64,000 nt of DNA, from the NCBI GenBank assembly GCA_963742955.1, contig CAVUOA010000009.1, forward strand, positions 620,001 to 684,000, read 5' to 3'. This DNA is from CAVUOA01 sp963742955 (GTDB lineage: Bacteria; Bacteroidota; Ignavibacteria; Tepidaquicellales; OLB5). The position numbers and the translations under genes are program-made. This document shows positions 25,821 through 34,976 of the stretch, piece after piece. The notes below the pieces were generated by a model. It searched no databases. It saw only the letters and a program-made list of their open reading frames with translations, and was not told where the DNA came from. Numbering within the stretch: position 1 is the first letter of the stretch; each line of letters opens with the position of its first letter.

Positions 25821-26525
25821 ATGAAAAAAATTATAATACTCTCAATATTGCTCATTTCTTGTGCAACTGTAAGTTTACAGTCACAATCATTTACATTTGT
25901 AAGAACGGACCCAAATCCGGTTCATGGCCGGGCTGATACGACCATTTCAAGTTATGCAGAAGTAAATAATCTTACGAATGCAGCCATTCCAATTTTAATC
26001 ACTATAACAAACCCTAGTGTTATGGCAGGCTGGGATCTAGTAGGAATGTGCACCTGGCATAACTGTTATGCCCCCGGATTTTATTCATTAACAGAGAGCT
26101 GCGCCCCCGGTCCTCACGATTTTGATATATACTTTAACCCAAACGGAATACCCGGAAGCGGAAGCTGCACAGTTACGTTGAGTTATCAATCTACTTCCGT
26201 TTCACAGGATTTTGGAGTAGTTGCTGACCCAGTTGGAATTAAACAAATCAGCTCTGTTGTAAAAGAATTTAAATTAGAACAGAATTATCCAAATCCTTTT
26301 AACCCAACTACTAAAATAGGATTTTCTATTCCTAAGTCCGATTATGTTGATTTAAGGGTTTACGATATATTGGGCAGGGAAGTTAAATCGCTTCTCAGCC
26401 AGCAGCTCACTGCGGGCGAATATGAAGTCGAATTCGATGCAAAGAACCTGGCATCAGGTATGTATTATTACAGACTCCAATCAGGTGATAATGTGTCAGT
26501 GAAGAAGATGACACTGGTGAAATGA
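25821..26525 (+). CDS. Type IX secreted protein with C-terminal sorting domain
   Basis: 234 residues from ATG 25821; a longer frame runs back to 25701 but its start has no signal peptide, while 25821 gives MKKIIILSILLISCATVSLQ. The middle is a beta-rich domain with several cysteines (MCTWHNCYAPG, SCAPGPHDF). The last 85 residues are a Por sorting domain: LEQNYPNPFNPTTKIGFSIP, then VYDILGREV and the final DNVSVKKMTLVK. Cargo of the type IX machinery, cut or anchored at the cell surface. Confidence 0.85.
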   Translation: MKKIIILSILLISCATVSLQSQSFTFVRTDPNPVHGRADTTISSYAEVNNLTNAAIPILITITNPSVMAGWDLVGMCTWHNCYAPGFYSLTESCAPGPHDFDIYFNPNGIPGSGSCTVTLSYQSTSVSQDFGVVADPVGIKQISSVVKEFKLEQNYPNPFNPTTKIGFSIPKSDYVDLRVYDILGREVKSLLSQQLTAGEYEVEFDAKNLASGMYYYRLQSGDNVSVKKMTLVK

Positions 26526-26553
26526 TTTTATAAATTTGAGTGTTTATTATCTT

Positions 26554-26585
26554 AGACCTGGCAGGTTTTAATTCCTGTCAGGTCT
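26554..26585. repeat. Dispersed hairpin repeat AGACCTGGCAGG, copy 2
   Basis: AGACCTGGCAGG pairs with CCTGTCAGGTCT and a short T-run follows, so it may terminate the cargo gene. It stands only 13 bases before nuoI starts. Confidence 0.65.
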
Positions 26586-26598
26586 TTTGCAGAAAAAT

Positions 26599-27096
26599 AT
26601 GGAAGATATTCAAGTACGTACTAAAGACTTAAAGTTCTGGGAAAAGACATATATACCGCAGATTGTACAGGGTATGGCGCTTACGCTTAAACAGATGTTT
26701 AAGCCTAAGTTCACAAGACAATATCCGGAGGAGAAATGGACTCCTCCGCCTTCATTTAGAGGAAGACCTGTGCTTGTGGAAAATCCTAACGGAGTTGAAA
26801 GATGTGTGGCATGCGGGTTGTGTTCAAGGGTTTGTCCGGCTCTTGCAATTGAAGTTCAAGCCGGAGAAACAAATCTCGAAAAAGAACGCTACCCCGAAAA
26901 ATTTGAAATAAATATGATACGGTGTATCTTCTGCGGCTTCTGCGAAGAAGTCTGCCCGGAAGAAGCAATTGTAATGAGTGATGAATACATTTTAACATTT
27001 TCATCCCAGGAAGAAGCTGTGTTTGGCAAAGACAGGTTACTAATGAGTACAGACAGGCTTAAGAAACGCCTGGATTTTTTACACCAAAACGTTTAA
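26599..27096 (+). CDS. nuoI: NADH-quinone oxidoreductase subunit I-like ferredoxin
   Basis: 165 residues from ATG 26599 (a TTG at 26587 is also possible). Two 4Fe-4S clusters are bound by CVACGLCSRVCP and CIFCGFCEEVCP, the NuoI pattern, and the N-terminal region (VQGMALTLKQMFKPKFTRQYPE) fits NuoI exactly. NuoI passes electrons toward the quinone site of complex I. The neighbours are not nuo genes, so this copy stands apart from a nuo operon. It is followed two bases later by a type IX cargo gene. Confidence 0.9.
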   Translation: MEDIQVRTKDLKFWEKTYIPQIVQGMALTLKQMFKPKFTRQYPEEKWTPPPSFRGRPVLVENPNGVERCVACGLCSRVCPALAIEVQAGETNLEKERYPEKFEINMIRCIFCGFCEEVCPEEAIVMSDEYILTFSSQEEAVFGKDRLLMSTDRLKKRLDFLHQNV

Positions 27097-27098
27097 AA

Positions 27099-27812
27099 AT
27101 GATAAAACGTTTACTTATTATAAATTTATTTTTAGTTCTGATTTTTTCATCCGGTAAAGCAGAAAACAGCAATGATACAACCGGTACTGCCCAGCAGCAG
27201 GATTCGGTTGACGTGCTTACAGCTATCGCCGCAAGAATAAAGGATTACAGCATACATCTTAACTGGAAAATTGTAAATCCTCAGGACCTCGCCTATTTTG
27301 AAATTCTCCGTAAAGACTCAAAGGATAAAGGTTATGTTTCTCTTAACAAAGACAACCATTTGAGAAAAAGTGATTTCTTTGAAAAATACAAAGATGAAAA
27401 TAACAGGGTCGTGTTAAAATTTAACTATGAAGATACACCTAAAAGTGACGGAGTATACTATTACATTATAAAGGCGTTTAACTCAAAAGGCGGAGTTATT
27501 TTTGAATCAGATGAAATTAAAATCGGTATTTCCGGCATAAAAGATTTTACACTTGAACAGAATCACCCGAACCCGTTCAATCCAACCACAACTATAAGCT
27601 ACGAGCTGACGAATGAAACTCACGTTTCGTTAAAAGTTTATGACCTTATTGGAAGAGAAATTGCAACCCTGGTAGAGGAAAACCAGCCGGCAGGTGAATA
27701 TAATGTTGAGTTCGATGCTTCGAAATACTCAAATCTTACAAGCGGAATATACTTTTACAAGCTCACAACCGAACATTATTCCGATGTAAAGAAAATGATT
27801 TTGACTAAGTAA
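27099..27812 (+). CDS. Type IX secreted protein with sorting domain
   Basis: 237 residues: a signal peptide (MIKRLLIINLFLVLIFSSGKA), a fibronectin-like domain (about 55-145; SIHLNWKIVNPQDLAYFEIL; YYYIIKAFNSKGG), and a sorting domain (LEQNHPNPFNPTTTISYELT; VYDLIGREIATLVEE; HYSDVKKMILTK). It starts two bases after nuoI, so it may share its transcript; there is no functional link visible. Confidence 0.85.
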   Translation: MIKRLLIINLFLVLIFSSGKAENSNDTTGTAQQQDSVDVLTAIAARIKDYSIHLNWKIVNPQDLAYFEILRKDSKDKGYVSLNKDNHLRKSDFFEKYKDENNRVVLKFNYEDTPKSDGVYYYIIKAFNSKGGVIFESDEIKIGISGIKDFTLEQNHPNPFNPTTTISYELTNETHVSLKVYDLIGREIATLVEENQPAGEYNVEFDASKYSNLTSGIYFYKLTTEHYSDVKKMILTK

Positions 27813-27822
27813 AAACATTGTC

Positions 27823-27842
27823 ATCCCCGCAAAAACGGGAAT
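27823..27842. repeat. Dispersed ATTCCC-N8-GGGAAT element, copy 3
   Basis: ATCCCCGCAAAAACGGGAAT, just after the cargo gene ends. Confidence 0.65.
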
Positions 27843-27867
27843 CCGAAAATATATAGTAGAAAACGAA

Positions 27868-27895
27868 AAAGGCTCCAAAATTAAATGGAGCCTTT
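27868..27895. terminator. Rho-independent terminator
   Basis: AAAGGCTCCA pairs with TGGAGCCTTT. A-rich and T-rich sides make it suited to both the cargo gene (+) and htrA (-). Confidence 0.7.
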
Positions 27896-27948
27896 CTGAT
27901 TTATTGTAATTACTTCACCGTTACGTTCCTCGCAATGACTTATTATTT

Positions 27949-29127
27949 CTACTTCGTTTTTAGCTTAAATTCTTTTTCAATCTCATCGCCGCCGCGCTGT
28001 AATTTTACTTTTACCTCATCACCAATGTTCATATCTGTAATAATGCCCCAGAAATCATAATCAGTGTTAACTTTTTCACCGTTAACCTCAGTGATAACAT
28101 CCTCGGCTTTTATTCCTGCGTCGTCAGCGGGACTGCCTTTCTCAACTGCAACAACAATTGCTCCGGTTGTGTTCTTCAGATTGTAGTATTTGGCAATATT
28201 TTCATCAATCGATTGAATCCTCAAACCAATCCAGTAATTGCGGTCTACTTTTTTATCCTTTTTCAGAATGTCTACAATCTTTTTCACTTTGTTGATAGGA
28301 ATTGCAAACCCTAAACCTATATTTCCCGTAGCATAAGAGTTACCCGTAAAAATAAGAGTGTTCATACCAATAACTTCACCAACGCTGTTAACGAGCGGTC
28401 CCCCGCTGTTTCCCGAATTAATTGCCGCATCGGTCTGAATCATATTCCTGTAAAACCTGTTCTGGTCACCCTGAAGCTTCATTCCTGTGGAGCTGACCAC
28501 ACCCACAGTAACTGTCGGTTTCTGGTTAACTTCAAACAATCCGAACGGGTTGCCGAAAGCAATTACCCACTCGCCTATAATTACATCATCAGAATTGCCG
28601 AGCTTAATATACGGCAGGTCCTTTTTATTTATTTTTAGTAATGCAACATCGCTCGCAGGGTCTTTGCCGATTATCTCTGCGTCAACATTTTCACCGTCAG
28701 TTAATGATACTACAACTTTTGAAGCGTTGCCTACAACGTGGTCATTTGTGATAATATACCCGTCATCCGATATAATATATCCCGAACCAAGCCCGTGTAC
28801 TTCCTGCTTATAAGAACGGTCACCGAAGAACTGCCTGAAAAACGGGTCATTGCCGAACATATCGCCGAACGGGTCTTTGAATTCCCTGATTTCAGTAACA
28901 TTGATGCCGACTACAGAAGAAGAAACCTTTGCAACAGTTTCGGTAATGGCGTTCTGCCTGGATGAGGTAATATCACCATTTACATGCTGTCTTGCGCTTA
29001 CATTTTCTATATTGCTGCCGGTTAATTTTTTGTTTCCGGTGAAAACAAAACGTCCGAATATAAACCCCGAAAACAGTACAATTACAAAAAATAAGGTGAC
29101 TATCAGCACCTTGCTTTTAGTATTCAT
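27949..29127 (-). CDS. HtrA/DegP-type serine protease
   Basis: 392 residues: an N-terminal membrane anchor (VLIVTLFFVIVLFSGFIFG), a trypsin-like domain with H130 (ITNDHVVG), D160 (ASDVALLKI) and S241 (INSGNSGGPL), and one PDZ domain at about 300-385 (VVAVEKGSPADDAGIKAEDV). With a single PDZ domain it resembles DegS or HhoA more than DegP. It degrades or refolds damaged envelope proteins. It faces the cargo gene convergently. Confidence 0.93.
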   Translation of the reverse strand: MNTKSKVLIVTLFFVIVLFSGFIFGRFVFTGNKKLTGSNIENVSARQHVNGDITSSRQNAITETVAKVSSSVVGINVTEIREFKDPFGDMFGNDPFFRQFFGDRSYKQEVHGLGSGYIISDDGYIITNDHVVGNASKVVVSLTDGENVDAEIIGKDPASDVALLKINKKDLPYIKLGNSDDVIIGEWVIAFGNPFGLFEVNQKPTVTVGVVSSTGMKLQGDQNRFYRNMIQTDAAINSGNSGGPLVNSVGEVIGMNTLIFTGNSYATGNIGLGFAIPINKVKKIVDILKKDKKVDRNYWIGLRIQSIDENIAKYYNLKNTTGAIVVAVEKGSPADDAGIKAEDVITEVNGEKVNTDYDFWGIITDMNIGDEVKVKLQRGGDEIEKEFKLKTK

Positions 29128-29147
29128 CTTTTTTCTCTTTTAATTTT

Positions 29148-30140
29148 TTATTTTCTTTTTATTGCTCTTTTTACTGCTTCAACAATGTGCTCGTGTGAAA
29201 TACCGTATTTTTTCATTAAATCTTTCCCGTTGCCTGATTCGCCAAACGTATCATTAGCGCCGATAAACTCAACCGGAACAGGATATTCCTGCGCCAGAAC
29301 TTCAGCAACCGCACCTCCCAATCCTCCTGCTTTCTGATGGTCTTCAGCTGTAACAATAACTCCCGTTTCTTTAGCACATTGAATAATGCATTTTCTGTCA
29401 ATTGGTTTTATTGTGTGCATATTAACCAACCTCGGATTTATCCCCTGTTTATGTAACTCCTCAACAGCCAATATAGATTCCCAGACAAGCAAGCCGGATG
29501 ATATTATTGTACAGTCAGTACCGTCAATCAATGTATCTGCTTTTCCAAGTTCAAAAGGTGCATCGGGACTTGTGAAATTAGGTGAATTATCCCTGTAAAA
29601 TCTTATGTAAAAAGGTTCTTTTACGTCAACAGACGCTTTAACAGCTTTATAGGTTTGGTTAGCATCGCAGGGAGTGATTACATTCATATGCGGAAGCACA
29701 CGCATTATTGCTACATCCTCAAGTGACTGGTGTGTAGCGCCGTCAGGCCCTACGGTCAACCCGCAGTGTGATGCGCAGATTTTTACATTCATCTGGCTGT
29801 AAGCTACTGATTGCCTGATTTGGTCAAACGGTCTGCCTGTTGCAAACTCGCCATATGTGGATGCAATAGGAATTTTACCAACTACAGCAAGTCCTGCAGC
29901 TGTTGCCATCATATCCTGCTCTGCAATTCCGACTGAGAAGAATCTGTCCGGATATGCATCACGAAAAACATCTGTTTTAACAGAAGGACTAACATCACCT
30001 CCAAGAACTACAACATTCGGGTTTTCCTTGCCAAGTTCCATTATAGCATCAGCAAATCCCGCGCGTGATGCTTTAAGCTCCGGCGCCTCAACATTGAAAT
30101 TCTTAGCAAATAAATTATGATTTTTTACTTTATGATTCAT
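29148..30140 (-). CDS. Transketolase, C-terminal subunit
   Basis: 330 residues covering the pyrimidine-binding and C-terminal domains of transketolase: VVLGGDVSPSVKTDVF, RFFSVGIAEQDMMATAAGLA (with the catalytic Glu), ASHCGLTVGPDGATHQSLED, and TAEDHQKAGGLGGAVAEVL. It moves two-carbon units in the pentose-phosphate pathway together with the N-terminal half, here encoded 5 kb away at 34977-35871. Split transketolase halves are usually adjacent, so the separation is unusual. Confidence 0.9.
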   Translation of the reverse strand: MNHKVKNHNLFAKNFNVEAPELKASRAGFADAIMELGKENPNVVVLGGDVSPSVKTDVFRDAYPDRFFSVGIAEQDMMATAAGLAVVGKIPIASTYGEFATGRPFDQIRQSVAYSQMNVKICASHCGLTVGPDGATHQSLEDVAIMRVLPHMNVITPCDANQTYKAVKASVDVKEPFYIRFYRDNSPNFTSPDAPFELGKADTLIDGTDCTIISSGLLVWESILAVEELHKQGINPRLVNMHTIKPIDRKCIIQCAKETGVIVTAEDHQKAGGLGGAVAEVLAQEYPVPVEFIGANDTFGESGNGKDLMKKYGISHEHIVEAVKRAIKRK

Positions 30141-30676
30141 TTATTGTAAATTAAGTTAAATAAATACAAATTCTTTCCATTTATTTTGCACATTGAATAA
30201 ATTTACAAAAATATAAGAAAATTACAGAAAATAAAGCTATAAAATGAATTGGTTTTATAAACTAAATGATATTTAAACAATACTTGTTCCTTTTATCGTT
30301 GAATATGTTCTTGGGTTTATCTATCTTGTTTAAGATACAGATATGCTTGCTGTTTAGGGACTGTTCAGATTACCTAAATATGCTCATGTTGTATTATTTT
30401 CCTCTATTTACTATAGGTAAATTTTCCTTCTATTAATCTACTGCTTACTGAGAAGAATCTATCCCTAAGAATTTATAGTTTCAGTTCCTGTATAATTTGA
30501 GGCATCGCACCATATGATTTCTAAGTGCTCAATCTGCACATTAAGGTATCGGTATAGAAACTCAAACCTGTAATCTATGATAATACCGGTCTTAGCTAAT
30601 TTTGAAATGAAATTAGGAGAAATATAGTTCGGTTCAATAAATTAATCTCGAATTTATTAAGCAAAGGAGTAATAAA
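30141..30676. other. Intergenic region, no gene found
   Basis: About 535 AT-rich bases between two divergent genes, with stop codons in all frames. No tRNA, no strong hairpin and no DnaA-box cluster are visible. The only clear signal is the AAAGGAG ribosome binding site before the gene at 30677. Confidence 0.6.
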
Positions 30677-31492
30677 ATGAAACATTTACTACTGCTGATT
30701 CCTATTTATTTATTCACAATCTCAGTGATATACAGCCAACAGTACGAAGACATTGTTTACCTTAAGAACGGAAGTGAAATTCATGGTACCATTATTGAGC
30801 AGATACCCAATGAATCTATTAAAATCAAGACAAAAGACGGCAATATATTTGTTTACAAGATGGATGAAATAGATAAAATGACAAAAGAAGAAATAAAGAG
30901 AGAAAAAGTGGAAAGAGCACCTTCAACTTCAATTAAGCATACAGGCTCAAATAATTCCGGATTCGGCATACGGGGCGGTCTTGGAACTGATATAACTCTT
31001 AGCATCGGATTCGGTTTAGGTGCATTTTATGTACTTGCACCTTCTTCTTTCAGTACCTCAAACTGGGACTTTGGTATAGATATCTACTATGCCAATGTAT
31101 CGGAAGAAACGGTAGAAGGTAGTATCAGGTATAAAGATAAAACAGAGCTGGTTATATTCACTTTAAGGGCAAACGGCTTGTTCAATTACAAACCTCATAA
31201 ATCCGGTGTTTATTTCGTTGCAGGAACAGGATTAGTTTTAGGAAATGTGAGTTGGGGAGAAGATATTATATATTCAGCACCTTATTACCCGCACACAGAG
31301 CCATGGGATTTTTCAGCATTTTCTGTAGGCAACGTACTCAACCTTGGGATAGGTTTAACATTTGGAGGCGGTTTTGAAACAAGATTTGAGACCCCTCTTC
31401 TTATATTTTACAGCGTGCCCGGGTACGGAGGAAGGAGTGCAAGTTCTGTTGTTCCTACCTTTACTTTTAATGCTTTATATAGATTCCCGTAA
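30677..31492 (+). CDS. Outer-membrane protein with SH3-like N-terminal domain
   Basis: 271 residues: a signal peptide (MKHLLLLIPIYLFTISVIYS), a small SH3/LSm-like domain (EDIVYLKNGSEIHGTIIEQI, then IFVYKMDEIDKM, about 24-65), and from about 95 a beta-barrel (GFGIRGGLGTDITLSIGFGL; GVYFVAGTGLVLGN). The layout mirrors the interrupted protein at 4883-5746, so the two are probably distant paralogues. It has the best Shine-Dalgarno of the window (AAAGGAG). Function unknown. Confidence 0.75.
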   Translation: MKHLLLLIPIYLFTISVIYSQQYEDIVYLKNGSEIHGTIIEQIPNESIKIKTKDGNIFVYKMDEIDKMTKEEIKREKVERAPSTSIKHTGSNNSGFGIRGGLGTDITLSIGFGLGAFYVLAPSSFSTSNWDFGIDIYYANVSEETVEGSIRYKDKTELVIFTLRANGLFNYKPHKSGVYFVAGTGLVLGNVSWGEDIIYSAPYYPHTEPWDFSAFSVGNVLNLGIGLTFGGGFETRFETPLLIFYSVPGYGGRSASSVVPTFTFNALYRFP

Positions 31493-31500
31493 GAAATATG

Positions 31501-31542
31501 TTATTTATGTGTCACGGCAATTAAGTCGTGGCACATAAATAA
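31501..31542. terminator. Bidirectional terminator
   Basis: TTATTTATGTG(T)CACG pairs with CGTG(G)CACATAAATAA, a long stem with one bulge, between the convergent outer-membrane gene and the SDR gene. Confidence 0.75.
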
Positions 31543-31544
31543 TT

Positions 31545-32270
31545 TTATGGATTTGTACACCAAAGCTCTATTTCGCGGATTACAGCTCTCTGCGGTAATT
31601 TCATTGCAGATATTATTGAATCTGCCACATCTTCCGCTCTCAAATGAACACCTTTTCCAATGATTTCCAGTTCTTTTTCATCCTTTACGCTTGTTTCAAC
31701 GTATGAAGGGAAAACAGAAATTACTCTGATATTGCTTTTCCTGCATTCCTGAAACAGACTCTGAGAAAACCCGTTCAGCGCAAACTTGGAAGCAGTGTAA
31801 GCAGAGCCGTTCTCATATCCTCTTCTTGCAGAAGTAGAACAAACGTTAATTATTGTTCCTCCCGTTGACATAGCAAGCTTTTCCATGTGAGGGAGCACTT
31901 CTTTACTCATCATAAAAGGACCGAAGAGATTAACTTCGATTACTTTTTTCCATTCATCAATATCAAAATCTTTAACAGATTTATGCGTAAGTATTGCAGC
32001 GTTGTTAACAAGATAATCTATCTTACCAAAAACTTTTACAGTATCACTCACAATCCTTTTCACATCCTCATATTTTGAAACATCTGTGTTAAGCGCAAGT
32101 ACATTTTTGTTTATTGCCAGCAATTCCTTTTCAGTACTTTCAAGCTCGTTTTTGGTGCGGGCTGTAATTACAATATTCGCCTTCTCTTTGGCCAGCCTGA
32201 GGGCAAGTACCCTGCCGATTCCTCTGGAACCGCCTGTTATTATAACAGTTTTGTTTTCTAAAGTTTGCAT
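31545..32270 (-). CDS. Short-chain dehydrogenase/reductase
   Basis: 241 residues with a classical SDR Rossmann fold: the nucleotide-binding GGSRGIGR (about 13-20), the NNAA motif at LVNNAAILT, the catalytic Ser and YTASK near residues 140-160. It reduces or oxidises a small molecule with NAD(P); the substrate cannot be told. It lies convergent to the outer-membrane gene and beyond the terminator of the transketolase-like gene. Confidence 0.92.
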   Translation of the reverse strand: MQTLENKTVIITGGSRGIGRVLALRLAKEKANIVITARTKNELESTEKELLAINKNVLALNTDVSKYEDVKRIVSDTVKVFGKIDYLVNNAAILTHKSVKDFDIDEWKKVIEVNLFGPFMMSKEVLPHMEKLAMSTGGTIINVCSTSARRGYENGSAYTASKFALNGFSQSLFQECRKSNIRVISVFPSYVETSVKDEKELEIIGKGVHLRAEDVADSIISAMKLPQRAVIREIELWCTNP

Positions 32271-32378
32271 AATCTGAAATTTAACTAAAACTGATTAATT
32301 GGACAATAGAATAATAAAAATATTAATAATATTTATTTAAAAAGCGTGAACCCGCCAACAAATCTTGTATTTATAAAA

Positions 32379-32399
32379 AGGGCGAGACTTGCTCGCCCT
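32379..32399 (-). terminator. Rho-independent terminator of the transketolase-like gene
   Basis: AGGGCGAG pairs with CTCGCCCT around five bases; on the minus strand it is followed by TTTTTATAAA. It lies 77 bases after the stop at 32476. Confidence 0.8.
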
Positions 32400-32475
32400 A
32401 AATCTAATTCTACCAATAATCGGTTTCCTGTTGGAGTATACTCCTCGATGTACATCGGGTGCAGAAATGACAATA

Positions 32476-34875
32476 CTATACCAGTGCCGGTTTCTTTTTC
32501 ACCATATAATCAAGGTAATTCTTAACTTCTTTAAATATTGTATCACTGTCCAGTCCCGCCTGGTAAAGCACGCTCTCAGCCGTTCCGCTTCCTAGATAAT
32601 GTCCTTTTTTGAACGGATGCAGAATTCTGTGCCTGCCAACGGAACCGGTTATCCATTTATACATGGTAGGCAAAGTAAATCCCGTAATACCCATAGCATC
32701 GATTCTTACTGCATAAGGCAGAAGCTCTTCTCTCTCTTCTTCAGTATGAGCATCAAACAGTTCGGCGCTTGAAACATAGTAAATGTTCAGGTTGTAACCT
32801 TCTTTATCAAGCAGCGGAAGAACCTTTGTAACAAATTCAATTGTTACGCCGCTCTCCTGAAGTATAATAGAACCATCTGCTTCGGAATCGGGGTTAGCTT
32901 TTCTCAAAGCATATACTCCTTTAACCGCTTCAGATGCAGGGGCAATATTATATTTCACCCTGTCCATTACAACTTCATTAGGTCTTGTAACAAACGGTGA
33001 AAGAACAGCAGGACGTTTCTTTAATCCCGCAATTAGCAGGTTCCAAACTTCTCCGGGTTCCCATGGTGTAAGTGTAATTAATACACCTGGAGGAAAATTT
33101 TCCTGAATCAGCTGCAGGCACTGCGGGTCGGCGTGAGTAGGCCCGTCTTCGCCTGTTTTTAATCCTGCATGAGCGTTAATAAGAACCCATGTATTAAACT
33201 TACCGCCAAAATGCATAACTTTATTCTGTTCACCTATCCCGTGAAGCCTTGCCGCAGTGTGTTCCATTGCCGAGATAAAAGCTCCGTATGAAGAGCTTAC
33301 CCCGATATGTTTGCCGTATGCCGATAGCCCCGCCATCATTCCGCCGATAGCATCTTCGCAAATACCTCCGATTGCAAGTATTCTTGAATCAGGGTTATCA
33401 ACAGCATCAAAGAATCCCGCATGAAAGTTCTCACCCAGCAGGTTTACACTTGTAGAGCCAAGCAAATCAGCCGCTACTCCAAGTATTGCACCGTTCGTAA
33501 CTTTATTAATATAACCGAGTGATGAACCAAGCGCTGCTCTTAAAGTTGTTGTTTTCCCCGGTTCAAGTCCAAGCTCTTTTGGAGCATTTTCGGATATATC
33601 TTCACTGCTGTAAAGATATTTCAGCTCAGGAGCATTAATTCTGGGTTTCCTTTTTAATAACTCAAGGTTTGTTTTAGAACGCGAAATATCGTCTGCAAAT
33701 GCGAAAAGTTCTTTATCGCTTTCTATAACTTTTCGAATAGTCATCAATGTATCATAGAAATTCTGCTCAACATTTATTTGAGTGTTTTCTGCGGTAAACC
33801 TGGGGATTTGAACACCGAATTTATCTTCAAATTCCTTACACGCCTGGTAGTAGCCATCAGAACAAAATTTATGTCCTGCGCCGTGTGATGAACGTCCTTC
33901 GATTCCGTATTTCCATCCTTTAATTGTCCTGTAAACAATTGCGGTCGGCATCATATTTTCGAGCCCCATGGCAAAAGTTTGTGCTGCAAGAATCTTGTTA
34001 AAGTCTTTGCCGTCATCAACATAGATTACATTAAAATCATGCAGGTAGCAAAGCTCCATCGGATTCCACTGAACATAATCACCTTTCTTATCTCCCTCGC
34101 GGCATACCTGGTTGCTGTCGATAGATGCCTGGTTAAAATCAACGTGCAGAAAAACATTGTAGAGCCTGAGGGCCGATGCTGCAGCAAGTGCCTCGGCAAC
34201 TCTGCCTGGAGTCATTCCTCCTTCACCTTCTACGACGTGCACTTTGGGTGAATTACCGTCAAAATAATCGAGTGCGCCTAAAGCTAGCCCGAATGCTGAG
34301 GGGTCACCTACTCCGCTGGCACCGGTTGCAACTTTTACAAATGGTGTTGCCGGTGTCGGATGTCCGTCAAGCGCCTTTGCATTAAATTTTTTGTATAAAG
34401 GCAGTTCGTTTGTAGGGTTTTTTCTGAAGCCGAGAAGGTCTTCCAACCTCATCTGAAAATCTTCCTTTGGGAGCAAACTGGGCTTGTATGCTCTTACAAG
34501 TTCATTTCTTAATGCCCACATCGCATATAGTCCCAGCGCTTTATGACCCGCAGCATATACAATCATATCATTTTCATCAGCAAACGGATTTGATATGTCT
34601 AAATCGATTATTTTATAAACAAGAGATTCTACAAATCTGCCGGAAGAAATCGAGCCGCCGGGATGTCCGCTGGTAGGAACAAAATTGTAGAGGACTGCGC
34701 AAAGGGTTCTATAAATAAGGTCAAGCTTTTCAAAGCTTGCGGTTTGCTTTTCATTGAGCGGTAAGCCGTTTTTAATTATATCGTTTACATCGAAATATTC
34801 GCCTCTTCTTTTACCGAAACCCAGTGCTTTAGGAGCAGTATTCTTATAGAGGCTTGAAGTTATTGAAGCATTCAT
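32476..34875 (-). CDS. Full-length atypical transketolase-like protein
   Basis: 799 residues, longer than classical transketolase (about 660). Homologous regions: SGHPGGSISSGRFVESLVYK at the N-terminus, the thiamine-diphosphate region VEGEGGMTPGRVAEALAAAS ending at VDFNQ, the middle (LGENFHAGFFDAVDNPDSRI), HAGLKTGEDGPTHADPQ, and a C-terminal domain. The usual GDG of the cofactor motif is GEG here, so Glu would hold the metal. It may be a transketolase of altered specificity. Its neighbours are the true N-terminal subunit (34977) and a lone SDR. The exact reaction is uncertain. Confidence 0.85.
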   Translation of the reverse strand: MNASITSSLYKNTAPKALGFGKRRGEYFDVNDIIKNGLPLNEKQTASFEKLDLIYRTLCAVLYNFVPTSGHPGGSISSGRFVESLVYKIIDLDISNPFADENDMIVYAAGHKALGLYAMWALRNELVRAYKPSLLPKEDFQMRLEDLLGFRKNPTNELPLYKKFNAKALDGHPTPATPFVKVATGASGVGDPSAFGLALGALDYFDGNSPKVHVVEGEGGMTPGRVAEALAAASALRLYNVFLHVDFNQASIDSNQVCREGDKKGDYVQWNPMELCYLHDFNVIYVDDGKDFNKILAAQTFAMGLENMMPTAIVYRTIKGWKYGIEGRSSHGAGHKFCSDGYYQACKEFEDKFGVQIPRFTAENTQINVEQNFYDTLMTIRKVIESDKELFAFADDISRSKTNLELLKRKPRINAPELKYLYSSEDISENAPKELGLEPGKTTTLRAALGSSLGYINKVTNGAILGVAADLLGSTSVNLLGENFHAGFFDAVDNPDSRILAIGGICEDAIGGMMAGLSAYGKHIGVSSSYGAFISAMEHTAARLHGIGEQNKVMHFGGKFNTWVLINAHAGLKTGEDGPTHADPQCLQLIQENFPPGVLITLTPWEPGEVWNLLIAGLKKRPAVLSPFVTRPNEVVMDRVKYNIAPASEAVKGVYALRKANPDSEADGSIILQESGVTIEFVTKVLPLLDKEGYNLNIYYVSSAELFDAHTEEEREELLPYAVRIDAMGITGFTLPTMYKWITGSVGRHRILHPFKKGHYLGSGTAESVLYQAGLDSDTIFKEVKNYLDYMVKKKPALV

Positions 34876-34976
34876 GATTAAATCAGTTAGTTAAATAAAC
34901 AGAAAAAATAAAACTCGTTTAGTTAATCAAAACTACTGATACAAAATTAAAACAAATTATGTTTTGTAAAAAACTT

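Noticed and set aside
30141..30676. Possible replication origin in an AT-rich gap
   Set aside because: No cluster of DnaA boxes, no dnaA or dnaN neighbour, and no skew signal could be judged by eye.
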